DNA of 58,074 nucleotides from Clostridia bacterium (GCA_017403155.1 JAFQOP010000002.1:1-58074), one strand, 5' to 3'. Positions 1 to 6,836 are shown, counted from the stretch's first letter. Translations and numbers: made by a program. Notes: a model not told the origin generated them from the letters alone.

Positions 1-141
1 ACCAAATCGGTGTCCTCTTTTTTTCATGCTTCCCCGTCGGGAGAACCCACACCAAAAGCTCTGGCTTTTGGGATCGGGTTCGAATCATTGCCTCGTCGTC
101 TCTCGGCGAGAGACCTCGTAGGACGAGGCAAATTCCCGTAC

Positions 142-229
142 CTTACTCTCCGCACGCTAGTCAATTCCCTTATTCAAAGGACACCTTGATGGTGTCCTGC
201 TCTTCTGTTTTCGTGTGCCTCGCACACTC
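142..229 (+). repeat. Direct repeat unit A (pair with 346-432)
   Basis: This unit shares the opening CTTACTCTCCGCACGCTAG, then AATTCCCTTATTC, a GGACACC/GGTGTCC hairpin, TCTGTTTTC and CCTCGCACACTC with the unit at 346-432, differing by scattered substitutions and a few indels. Upstream (1-141) lie a degenerate copy of the GGTGTCC...TTTTCATG part near 9-28 and small hairpins (CCAAAAGC/GCTTTTGG near 52-71, and a GCCTCGTC/GACGAGGC arm pair near 90-129). I see no credible gene in 1-562, so this looks like a structured intergenic repeat array. Confidence 0.7.
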
Positions 230-345
230 AACGAACCCACTCGGTGCGCTCTGCGCAGCGATGGGGTTCGCATACCGCCCTCGGCGGTATATTGCGTCAA
301 GCGTGGGTATACCTCCATCCTCGCACAACCGCCTACGGCTCCGCG

Positions 346-432
346 CTTACTCTCCGCACGCTAGCAAATTCCCTTATTCTAAGGACACCGTCAAGGTGTC
401 CTGCTTTCTGTTTTCATGTACCTCGCACACTC
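346..432 (+). repeat. Direct repeat unit B (pair with 142-229)
   Basis: This is the second copy of the roughly 87-nt unit. It contains a GGACACC-GTCA-AGGTGTCC hairpin. Its 3' half, 394-430, recurs perfectly at 8335-8371 on the far side of the AT-rich gene block. Between units A and B lie further short inverted repeats, such as ATACCGCC/GGCGGTAT near 271-290. Confidence 0.7.
394..430 (+). repeat. Left 37-nt direct repeat, candidate attL
   Basis: This starts AGGTGTCCTGCTTTCTG and ends CCTCGCACAC, identical to 8335-8371. Sequence differs immediately on both sides of the two copies, apart from the shared GGACACC hairpin arm upstream. It is a candidate attachment-site remnant or simply another copy of the local repeat family. 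Confidence 0.55.
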
Positions 433-504
433 TCGAACTACTTCGTAACAGATAAGTTGTTCGGATTTGTTTTTGTTTTAATTATTTGTTTTAATTCATA
501 AAAT

Positions 505-550
505 AAAAGTCTGTATGCTCTTCAAATCAATCGAGTCATACAGACTTTTT
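505..550 (-). terminator. Terminator after the Panacea operon
   Basis: Inverted repeat AAGTCTGTATG/CATACAGACTT with a loop of about 20 nt. On the minus strand it follows the stop codon at 563 and ends in a T-rich tract (TTTTATTTTA). It closes the leftward two-gene operon. Confidence 0.65.
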
Positions 551-562
551 GTTTTGCTTTAT

Positions 563-1327
563 TTATATTTTTGAGTAAAAAACAAAGGTTAATGTTATCA
601 GCACACCGTTGATTACAATATATAATATCCAAGGAATTGCAGATCGCATTTTGCTCCACGATAATTTAGTTATAAAAGACATCAATATCGCAACCACATT
701 AGCAAATACCACGCCAAGCAGGCAAACAATGAACCCTAATTGAGAGATATTTACATCGGTTAAATTGGAAAGAGCTTCTCCGATAGTAGAAGTAGCAAAA
801 GAAAATGTTACTACGATACCTGCAAAAATACCTAAAATAGAAATTAACTGTTGAGATAGCTTCCCGGCTTTCTCCTCTGTATCTCCAATGCTTGTTTTTG
901 CTCTTTCCAGCAACTTGTTAGATTCTTTATATGTCGCATTTGCTTCAGCAGAAACGACCTTAATTTGATAAATGCTGGATAACCTAGAAGATTCCAATTC
1001 TATGTGATCTGCTAATTTAATGATTTTTTTGTAACATTCCTTGTTTTCGGGTTCTGTTTCGTCTTGATCGTATAAATTCTTGCGAGCATCTTCCAAAATT
1101 TGCACCATTCCTTCGCGAAGACGATCAAATACATCCGGTGTTTTTTCCGACAAGTGTTTGGATATATCCGAATATCTGTGTCTATCGATTCTAATATAAA
1201 ACGCTTTAAATTTTAAAAAATACTTGTCAGATATTTCTCTAATTTTGTCAGTGTCTATTGCCTCTATAGCATTATGATATGTATCATCAGCAATAATTGA
1301 ATCCAACAAATCAAGTAATTCTGTCAT
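563..1327 (-). CDS. Coiled-coil protein with C-terminal membrane segments, candidate PanAT toxin
   Basis: A 254-residue protein, not matched to a named family. Residues 1-110 are soluble and charged, about 110-150 looks like coiled coil, and the last roughly 95 residues form three hydrophobic helices (near 162-183, 195-220 and 232-252). Its ATG overlaps the stop of the upstream Panacea-domain gene (ATGA), indicating translational coupling. Panacea (DUF4065) proteins are known antitoxins that pair with diverse toxins, some of them small membrane-acting proteins. From position and topology I infer this is the toxin partner, perhaps acting at the inner face of the membrane. Alternative: an accessory membrane anchor with no toxicity. 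Confidence 0.55.
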   Translation of the reverse strand: MTELLDLLDSIIADDTYHNAIEAIDTDKIREISDKYFLKFKAFYIRIDRHRYSDISKHLSEKTPDVFDRLREGMVQILEDARKNLYDQDETEPENKECYKKIIKLADHIELESSRLSSIYQIKVVSAEANATYKESNKLLERAKTSIGDTEEKAGKLSQQLISILGIFAGIVVTFSFATSTIGEALSNLTDVNISQLGFIVCLLGVVFANVVAILMSFITKLSWSKMRSAIPWILYIVINGVLITLTFVFYSKI

Positions 1328-1764
1328 ACATTAATCTCCAAGGGGTTGTTGGATGCAAAAAATTTTTTAATTGATTGTTTGGTAATAATATGTCCTGAAG
1401 CTGCAGTTTTCCAGGGAGCTTCACTATGCGTTTTATTAACCAAAGATGAAGATGCAATGTTTTGACACTTCTCAACAATCTTATCTATAAGCTCACTCTC
1501 ATCCGTTGTAAGCATCACCGAGTCTTCATTGGTTGATACAAGTGGTTTTGAACCAAAAAGATTGTATTCATAATATGCAATTGGAACTACTGGACCATAT
1601 TGCCAACAATATATTTCTTCTGGAAATGCTTCTCTATTAAACTTTTTGAAGAAATACCCCTGTACATAATAGAGTATTTTTTGAAGTTTTAAATTTGTGA
1701 TTTTTTGTTCGTTTTCCTCGAACAGTGAAATAATATGATTTGACAAAGATAGTACATTAATCAT
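1324..1764 (-). CDS. Panacea-domain (DUF4065, SocA-like) antitoxin
   Basis: About 146 residues. The Panacea signature is clear: ITNLKLQKILYYVQGYF near residues 22-38, then an acidic stretch, CWQYGPVVP and a YYEYNLFG segment. This family (SocA/GepA-like) neutralises a partner toxin by direct binding and is found in prophages and integrative elements. I chose ATG 1764: it has GAGG eight bases upstream, gives a family-like N-terminus, and a TTGAAT-17-TACAAT promoter lies just upstream. An in-frame TTG at 1851 with its own GGAGG would add 29 atypical residues and would start upstream of that promoter. It forms an operon with the overlapping downstream membrane gene. Confidence 0.85.
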   Translation of the reverse strand: MINVLSLSNHIISLFEENEQKITNLKLQKILYYVQGYFFKKFNREAFPEEIYCWQYGPVVPIAYYEYNLFGSKPLVSTNEDSVMLTTDESELIDKIVEKCQNIASSSLVNKTHSEAPWKTAASGHIITKQSIKKFFASNNPLEINV

Positions 1765-1809
1765 ATTTTTATCCTCTTTCTTTTCTTTTCCGTACACTCG
1801 TCCAAATAT

Positions 1810-1838
1810 ATTGTAACACAAAGTTTTCAAAAATTCAA
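1810..1838 (-). promoter_or_regulatory. Promoter of the Panacea/toxin operon
   Basis: -35 TTGAAT (1833-1838), 17-nt spacer, -10 TACAAT (1810-1815) on the minus strand. The hexamers are identical to those of the recombinase promoter at 6774-6802. It lies inside the TTG-extended reading frame, which argues for the start at 1764. Confidence 0.55.
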
Positions 1839-1952
1839 GTATATTCAACAAAATCCTCCTTTCTTGCCCTAAAATTTACAAAAATTTACTAATTATTATG
1901 TTAATCTAGTTGTTAATTATCACATTCTAACATATCAAATTTAAAAAATATG

Positions 1953-2252
1953 TTATTCCATATGGTTAGCCTTTTTAAGTGATTTTTTTATGTTTATCGA
2001 TTCACTTCTCCATTTTTCAAATTCTTCTTTTCCTTTATCCGATTCAAGAAATTTTATAATATCAGGCAATAGACAACGTGCGATTTCTTTAAGCAATTCA
2101 TCTGGAATTTCGCACTCACCATGATTATCTATCAGCTGTTCTTCTATACGTTTTATTATCTCCGTGAGTTGCCATTGAAACTCGGGTTGAATGCCCGAAG
2201 ATTTGTCTTTGAGTAAAGATACCAGTCTATCTTTGATTGTTTTTAAGTTCAT
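1953..2252 (-). CDS. Hypothetical 99-residue helical protein
   Basis: Small, charged, mostly helical protein. I do not recognise a family, and there is no cysteine cluster, signal peptide or membrane segment. The start is supported by AGGAGG six bases upstream of the ATG. It lies between the Panacea operon and another small unknown gene on the same strand, with about 190 nt upstream of its promoter-proximal neighbour and AT-rich DNA downstream (1853-1952). It is probably an accessory gene of the integrative element. Confidence 0.6.
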   Translation of the reverse strand: MNLKTIKDRLVSLLKDKSSGIQPEFQWQLTEIIKRIEEQLIDNHGECEIPDELLKEIARCLLPDIIKFLESDKGKEEFEKWRSESINIKKSLKKANHME

Positions 2253-2271
2253 TTATTCCTCCTAATTTACT

Positions 2272-2459
2272 GACGTACGAATTGACATACACTTTTACCT
2301 TGTAAACACTGACTTTTTGCTCTTTCTGACATACAAGTCTACCACCAGCGGTTTTTACCGACGTACACTTTTTGAAAGAGGCAAAAGTGCGAAAATCCCT
2401 TACACTGTCGGCTCTGCCGGCAGATGTGATATGGGCGAAAGTCGGTTACCGACGTACAC
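2272..2459. repeat. Iterated GAC[G/A]TAC motif in non-coding DNA
   Basis: Five copies of GACGTAC or GACATAC occur at 2272, 2284, 2328, 2360 and 2451, two of them inside a longer shared TTACCGACGTACAC. A GTCGGTTACCGAC palindrome sits at about 2441-2453. The stretch 2253-2499 has no convincing gene. The repeats could be protein-binding sites or relics of a duplicated spacer. Confidence 0.4.
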
Positions 2460-2499
2460 CCTTTCTCCTGCTTTGAAATCGATAGCATCAAACGTGCTA

Positions 2500-2859
2500 T
2501 TATTTGCCGTATTTTTGTTCCCAAAGAGTCTTTTTTACATTGGGTTTCGGCTCACTTATTGTTGCGCTCACCTCGGTGGTTTTGCCAATTAGCTTGTTCA
2601 TCTGCTGCCTGGCTTTCTCACGCTTTTTGTCCGACGGCGGTTTCATGCATCTAAATGTAAAACTGTCTTTGTTGATTTCAAATACCAAGCATCCAATCTC
2701 ATCATCAGAGATGAGTTTGCAAAGTTCGGGGCACTCTTTTGAAAAGTCTAGTAATCTGTTTTTTAGCTTCGTGTTATAGGTTGATATTGTTGTAATATCA
2801 TCTGCTTCGTTGAAGTAAATTTCGGTTGTTTTTTGCTTCTTTTTAAGTCCTGTTATCAT
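2500..2859 (-). CDS. Small conserved mobile-element protein of unknown function
   Basis: 119 residues. It opens with an ITGLKKKQKTTEIYFNEADD-type segment, which resembles a small family I recall from clostridial mobile elements and phages that is sometimes labelled molecular chaperone without clear evidence. The first 65 residues look like an alpha/beta domain; the C-terminal half is lysine-rich and helical. AAGGA lies upstream of the ATG. It is transcribed leftward with its neighbours, but 350 nt separate it from the zinc-ribbon gene upstream. I assign no function. Confidence 0.6.
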   Translation of the reverse strand: MITGLKKKQKTTEIYFNEADDITTISTYNTKLKNRLLDFSKECPELCKLISDDEIGCLVFEINKDSFTFRCMKPPSDKKREKARQQMNKLIGKTTEVSATISEPKPNVKKTLWEQKYGK

Positions 2860-3209
2860 AATTGTCCTTTCTTGATATGATGGTCGTTTTTGGGCAAAAA
2901 GCCTAGGTCTATAGCGTGGAAATTTGCGATTTTTTCGAATGACGAAAGCATTTTTGTATCTATATTCGTGTTTTCTCTCAAATTGGCAAAACTTGCAATT
3001 TCTTAGGTCTATACCTCATTTTTTAAGAAGCGATTTTTAGGCTTTTTAGAATGTTTTTTCTTTGTTTTAGGCGGTATATTTTTTTACCACTTCTGCAATT
3101 AATAAAGGTCGATACAACTAGCATTAACATAGCGTCAAACTATGTCACATTGCTATTTGTATCGACCCTTTTATTTCCCGAATTCACTGCCGGGAGGATG
3201 AGTTTCTTT
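2860..3209. other. 350-nt gene-free stretch with hairpin and short repeats
   Basis: There is no coding potential that I trust. It contains a TAGGTCTATA direct repeat at 2904-2913 and 3004-3013 (exactly 100 nt apart) and the long hairpin annotated at 3101-3175. It is AT-rich throughout. Confidence 0.5.
3101..3175. repeat. Long imperfect hairpin, 75 nt
   Basis: Outer arms AATAAAGGTCGATACAA (3101-3117) and 3157-3175 pair over 17 bp with a 2-nt bulge. Inside, TAGCA/TGCTA (3119-3123 with 3151-3155) and ACATAG/CTATGT (3127-3132 with 3140-3145) continue the stem to a 7-nt loop. It lies 34 nt beyond the stop of the zinc-ribbon gene, so it may terminate the SOS operon, encode a structured RNA, or be a recombination site. 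Confidence 0.6.
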
Positions 3210-3431
3210 TCACTGTACTGTTACAAGCGGGGCTGCAGTATGTAATGGTTTGATAGTTAAACCAACTATCTTTCTGCACTTCGGGCATTGAATAAAATAA
3301 TCTGCGCTATCGGTTACTGTTAACTCGAGTGAATTCTTAAGCGTAGGTGTTCTTGAATCCACGACTCGCGAGTCGCAATAAGGGCAACGAGATTTCGGCA
3401 TTTGTTTTCTGCCGTCATCGTTTTTCTTCAC
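3210..3431 (-). CDS. Small zinc-ribbon protein
   Basis: 73 residues with two CxxC knuckles (CPYC and CPKC) about 33 residues apart, the pattern of a zinc ribbon. The GTG at 3431 is chosen because GGAGGT lies seven bases upstream; an ATG 30 nt further upstream would overlap the LexA-like gene and lacks a site. It is the last gene of the SOS-box operon, one base downstream of the LexA-like stop codon, so likely translationally coupled. The function is unknown; zinc ribbons this size often bind DNA, RNA or a protein partner. Confidence 0.6.
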   Translation of the reverse strand: MKKNDDGRKQMPKSRCPYCDSRVVDSRTPTLKNSLELTVTDSADYFIQCPKCRKIVGLTIKPLHTAAPLVTVQ

Positions 3432-3432
3432 T

Positions 3433-4065
3433 TCAACACCTCCTTCGTTTAGGGGCTTCAAGATTTTTAAGAACTCGTACGGCTACACCCTGAATATCAA
3501 CTTTACTTACTATGATATCGTCGAAGTTGTCGTTTTCAGGACGAAGGACATATCGATTGTTTTCCTCGTCTCGATAAAATCTCTTTAGAGTGGCATAGTA
3601 ACCATCTGTTAGATCATCTTGAATAATTGCAACAACGATCTCTCCATCTTCTGCGGTGGATTGCTGGCGAATATAAACGGTGTCTCCTGCGCAAATTCCT
3701 GCATTAATCATAGAATCACCATCCGCAATAAGACCAAAGTATTCTCCGGGGCCGAGACTTCCTTCATCAATCGGAATATAACTTTCTATGTATTTTGCTG
3801 CAAGTATTGGTTCTCCACATGCTATACGACCAACAACAGGCATCCTTGAACACGATATATTTCCTGCTGCCTTTATTTGATACCTACCAAGCTTTTCGAT
3901 AAGTCCATCGTCGATAAGACGATTTCTATACTTAGAAGCTATAGATTTTGCCATTCCAAGTTTGTTGCCAATTTCTTGAACAGTAGGGTACACACCATAT
4001 TCTTTCATATATCTGGTCATGAAATTGTAAACTTCCATCTTACGACTGTCATTTTTGTGGCGCAT
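3433..4065 (-). CDS. LexA-like self-cleaving repressor
   Basis: 210 residues with full LexA architecture: an N-terminal winged HTH (about 8-65, including the TVQEIGNKLGMAKS recognition region) and a C-terminal S24 peptidase domain. The catalytic dyad is Ser118 (GDSM) and Lys161 (TLKR). The scissile site in VGRIACGEP is Cys83-Gly84, as in UmuD, rather than the usual Ala-Gly of LexA. It sits in an AT-rich accessory block downstream of a perfect GAACN4GTTC box, so it probably represses its own operon and is cleaved on RecA activation. It may be an element-encoded paralog; the window cannot show whether the host has another LexA. Confidence 0.88.
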   Translation of the reverse strand: MRHKNDSRKMEVYNFMTRYMKEYGVYPTVQEIGNKLGMAKSIASKYRNRLIDDGLIEKLGRYQIKAAGNISCSRMPVVGRIACGEPILAAKYIESYIPIDEGSLGPGEYFGLIADGDSMINAGICAGDTVYIRQQSTAEDGEIVVAIIQDDLTDGYYATLKRFYRDEENNRYVLRPENDNFDDIIVSKVDIQGVAVRVLKNLEAPKRRRC

Positions 4066-4083
4066 ATATATATATACTCCTTT

Positions 4084-4785
4084 TCAGTATAATGCATAAA
4101 GTATAGAATCTCTATAATACGAGTTGAGGCAAATCGATACCGCATCAATTACAATAAACTTTCCGTCTTGGTATTCCAATATGTATAAAAAATCGTTGCA
4201 TATGAATGATATGAAAGTATCGTGTGATACTTTACTACTTCTAAACTTAAATGCATTATACAACAATGTGTGCAAATATCTTATAACCAAAACAGTTTGC
4301 ATGTCCGTTGTGATTTTTATGGGAAGGTAAAAAAACACATTTTTCTCGGTTTTTAATATCTTGCAAAAAGCTAGCACATCACTATTTGTGATTTTACTTT
4401 CATAGTTTAGAAAATCATCCAAAGAGTATTGAAAAAGCAAATTATGTAATGGGGTTTTAGGTGGCTCTTTCTTGGCGTTAGGATTGTCATATGTAAAAAT
4501 AAAACCCTCTTTCATGTGAGTTCGGTCTATGGTGGGAGCGAGGTCATTCTTTTGTTTCATAACAGACGACGCAACAATAAGCTTGAAGTCGAAAGAGTAA
4601 TTATCCCCAACGGCATCACACTCACCATGATCCTGCTTCTTTGAGTGAGTAAAAGAATGGCAACCAACTCTTTTGTGAAAATTCCACGCATATTCAATAA
4701 AGTCCAAAAGCATTACTTCGTAATCAAAATGATTGGCTTTATTATTTTTTGTTGCATAAAAGGGTAAATCTTCAACTTTAAACAT
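4084..4785 (-). CDS. Unknown SOS-box-controlled protein, possible nuclease fold
   Basis: 233 residues, family not recognised. A segment near residues 58-74 reads CDAVGDNYSFDFKLI, which fits the D-(x)n-[D/E]xK spacing of PD-(D/E)XK nucleases and is preceded by a helix; this is weak, motif-level evidence only. No membrane segment or signal peptide. ATG 4785 is preferred over one at 4815 because AGGTG lies just upstream and the earlier ATG overlaps the SOS box. It is the first gene of an operon with the LexA-like repressor (18-nt gap) and is placed to be strongly induced by DNA damage. Confidence 0.6.
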   Translation of the reverse strand: MFKVEDLPFYATKNNKANHFDYEVMLLDFIEYAWNFHKRVGCHSFTHSKKQDHGECDAVGDNYSFDFKLIVASSVMKQKNDLAPTIDRTHMKEGFIFTYDNPNAKKEPPKTPLHNLLFQYSLDDFLNYESKITNSDVLAFCKILKTEKNVFFYLPIKITTDMQTVLVIRYLHTLLYNAFKFRSSKVSHDTFISFICNDFLYILEYQDGKFIVIDAVSICLNSYYRDSILYALY

Positions 4786-4808
4786 TTTGCACCTGCTCGC
4801 CTGTGTGA

Positions 4809-4858
4809 CGAACACGAGTTCGTGTTAAAATTATAACACAAAGAATTCTTCCTGTCAA
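4809..4858 (-). promoter_or_regulatory. SOS box and promoter of the LexA-like operon
   Basis: On the minus strand: -35 TTGACA (4853-4858), 17-nt spacer, -10 TATAAT (4830-4835), then CGAACTCGTGTTCG (4809-4822), a match to the Gram-positive DinR/LexA box GAACN4GTTC. The box begins seven bases after the -10, covering the likely transcription start, and ends 23 bases before the start codon at 4785. Repressor binding here would block initiation. Confidence 0.85.
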
Positions 4859-4907
4859 TAGCTTATTATCAAAAACATTGTTGCTTTAGAAATAGAAACC
4901 ACATCAC

Positions 4908-4959
4908 TTGATTTATAGCATCTTATATGTTATAATAAACACAACGGAACGTTGAGTTC
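4908..4959 (+). promoter_or_regulatory. Divergent promoter of the XRE gene with near-SOS box
   Basis: -35 TTGATT (4908-4913), 17-nt spacer, -10 TATAAT (4931-4936). Around the expected start lies GAAC-GTTGA-GTTC (4947-4959), which resembles a LexA box but with five rather than four central bases. It could be a weak LexA site or an operator for the XRE protein itself. Confidence 0.55.
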
Positions 4960-5035
4960 ATGTTGCGAATTAGTATCTTCAAAAACAGACCGTTTTTTTG
5001 ATATACTTATTGTAACGAAACAGAGGAGGTGCTGT

Positions 5036-6163
5036 ATGCAACATTCAATTGGAAAAACGATAAAAGAACTTCGTAAAAGCCGAGGTCTTACTCAAGAAGA
5101 GCTTGCAGAGAAAATTGGTGTTACCGCACAAGCTATTTCTAAATGGGAGAACGAAAGCGGAATGCCTGACCTTTCGCAAATCGTTCCATTGGCGCATGTA
5201 TTTGGTGTTAGTACGGATACAATTCTCGGAACTGGAGATATAAAGAAAAACGAGGATATTTCGGAAATAATGAGGAGAGCGCAAAGCAAACTCACATTTC
5301 CTTTGACCATCGAGTGCTTGACCGACAAATACAATGTGCTGCTTGAGGGATTAGAGATCTACCCAAACAACTTTACACTCCTTATAAACTGTATGGAGAT
5401 TGAAATTTCGCTCGCATATCCGCAAAATCCTGTTTATGATGCGAAGAACGCAAAAGCTCTTTATGAAGCCTGTGAAAAACACGCAAACACCATCTTTTCT
5501 TACGATGATAACGTAAACAGAATACTTCGCGCCCGAATGATAATGCTTATGCTCCACTGTGCTAACGGCAAATTTGAAGAAGCAAGAAGACAAGCTGAAA
5601 AATTTCCGTCAAGGGCGGATTTCAATATCCATAAAATGTACTCCATTCACGCCCATTGGCAGAAGGATTACAAGACCGAGATTACAAGCTGGCAGTTTTA
5701 TATAATGAATTTACTCCATGCCCTTTTGTACGGTGCAGTCAGCCTCGGCAAAGCTTATGATCTGACAGAGGAACCTGAGAAGGCGATGGATATATACAAG
5801 CGTTTGATAAGAATGCTCGACATTATATTTGAGGGCGAGACGAAGATGCCCTTCCACCACGTTGAAGGCGGAGATATATACGTTCTTCTCGCAGAAAAAG
5901 CGATAGAACTTGGCAATGCGGAATTAGCGATTGACTCGCTTGAAAAAGCCATTAAATATGATGTTGAAGAAAAAGAGAATCTTATTGCTTCCAACTTTAA
6001 AATAGAATCTCCGTTCCTTTCAAATGTCGGAGGGCGCTTGGGTGACAGATACCAAAATCTTGATGAGATAATGTCCAAGGAATGCTTTGCCACTCTTAAA
6101 GATAACGAGCGTTACAAAAAACTGTTGATTGATATCGACGCCTTTAAAGAGAGGTTAAAATAA
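5036..6163 (+). CDS. XRE-family HTH regulator with TPR-like C-terminus
   Basis: 375 residues. Residues 6-60 form a classic Cro/C1-type HTH (LTQEELAEKIGVTAQAISKW, then LSQIVPLAHVFGVSTDTILG). The remaining 300 residues are helical with TPR-like repeats, the layout of PlcR/Rgg-like regulators that sense peptides, though no ligand is evident. The start at 5036 is set by AGGAGGTG eight bases upstream; an earlier in-frame ATG at 4952 has no such site. It is divergent from the SOS operon and its stop overlaps the next start (TAATG). It could act with the LexA-like protein as a two-repressor switch; that is inference. Confidence 0.8.
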   Translation: MQHSIGKTIKELRKSRGLTQEELAEKIGVTAQAISKWENESGMPDLSQIVPLAHVFGVSTDTILGTGDIKKNEDISEIMRRAQSKLTFPLTIECLTDKYNVLLEGLEIYPNNFTLLINCMEIEISLAYPQNPVYDAKNAKALYEACEKHANTIFSYDDNVNRILRARMIMLMLHCANGKFEEARRQAEKFPSRADFNIHKMYSIHAHWQKDYKTEITSWQFYIMNLLHALLYGAVSLGKAYDLTEEPEKAMDIYKRLIRMLDIIFEGETKMPFHHVEGGDIYVLLAEKAIELGNAELAIDSLEKAIKYDVEEKENLIASNFKIESPFLSNVGGRLGDRYQNLDEIMSKECFATLKDNERYKKLLIDIDAFKERLK

Positions 6164-6579
6164 TGTTCTTTGCCACTTCCAGAAAACTCAAAAAGATTAT
6201 AGGAGATGCTCCCAAACAAAACCTCGAACATTTTTACTTGTACAATTTAAAAATTAACGATATTGCCGTTAATCTCTATGTCAGCAAAAAGAGAGCTACG
6301 AAAGCAACGCATATTCACTGCAACGAAAGCGGTGATATAATGTGGGAGCAGTTTTACCTGTTTGGTGGCATGTCAAGACCAGCACGAGAAAAGAAATATG
6401 TGTTGAAGCCGATATGTGATAGGACTGTGATTTCTGTGGTGATTATACGTGGAAATCCAGGCATTATCGTTGGTTTGGATGGTTTAATAAAATCACACAA
6501 CAACGTACCGAAACCAAATAAGATATTTCTGATGGTTGAGCGTAATGCTATGGATTTTTTGCGACCCATATTTAGCTAA
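6163..6579 (+). CDS. Hypothetical protein coupled to the XRE regulator
   Basis: 138 residues, no family recognised. Mixed alpha/beta, basic, no membrane segment. Its ATG overlaps the stop codon of the XRE gene by one base, so translation is probably coupled and the two proteins likely work together. A terminator follows directly. Candidates by context are a partner of the regulator or a toxin-like effector; nothing in the sequence decides. Confidence 0.55.
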   Translation: MFFATSRKLKKIIGDAPKQNLEHFYLYNLKINDIAVNLYVSKKRATKATHIHCNESGDIMWEQFYLFGGMSRPAREKKYVLKPICDRTVISVVIIRGNPGIIVGLDGLIKSHNNVPKPNKIFLMVERNAMDFLRPIFS

Positions 6580-6583
6580 AAAC

Positions 6584-6609
6584 AAAGCCTCGGATCTCGA
6601 GGCTTTTCT
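6584..6609 (+). terminator. Terminator after the XRE operon
   Basis: AAAGCCTCG/CGAGGCTTT stem with a short loop, followed by TTCTTTG. It separates the regulator pair from the recombinase. Confidence 0.7.
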
Positions 6610-6773
6610 TTGTTTAGTGCTGTAATTTTTTTTTGCAACTCTCAAGCTCTTTTTCATTGATTTAGGCATAGTGATTTTTCAAGTTTTAGTGGCAATATCG
6701 TAATGAGATGTACCTGGATGTGCACACCATGCTAAAATCGAGGTGTTTTGGCAAAATAAGTAGTTAAAAAGAC

Positions 6774-6802
6774 TTGAATATCAGAGAAGTTTATGCTACA
6801 AT
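6774..6802 (+). promoter_or_regulatory. Promoter of the serine recombinase
   Basis: -35 TTGAAT (6774-6779), 17-nt spacer, -10 TACAAT (6797-6802), 34 nt upstream of the recombinase start. Both hexamers equal those of the Panacea operon promoter. Confidence 0.6.
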
Positions 6803-6836
6803 CAAACCACAAATTTTAGGGAAGGGGTAAGAGTAA

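Noticed and set aside
50-95. GGTTCGAATC resembling a tRNA T-loop
   Set aside because: No acceptor or anticodon arms can be drawn around it; the adjacent stem CCAAAAGC/GCTTTTGG is an ordinary hairpin.
1-433. Repeats as a possible CRISPR array
   Set aside because: Units are about 87 nt with similar interiors and unequal spacing; there are no unique spacers of even length and no cas genes.
186-501. Two overlapping plus-strand frames of 85-89 codons
   Set aside because: They run through the structured repeat array, have no ribosome site, and the residues follow the repeats.
2339-2524. 61-codon minus-strand frame in the gap before the small gene at 2500
   Set aside because: It overlaps the repeat motif stretch and the next gene, and has no ribosome site.
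4952-5035. Longer N-terminus for the XRE regulator
   Set aside because: The extra 28 residues have no ribosome site and come before the HTH; AGGAGG sits right before 5036.
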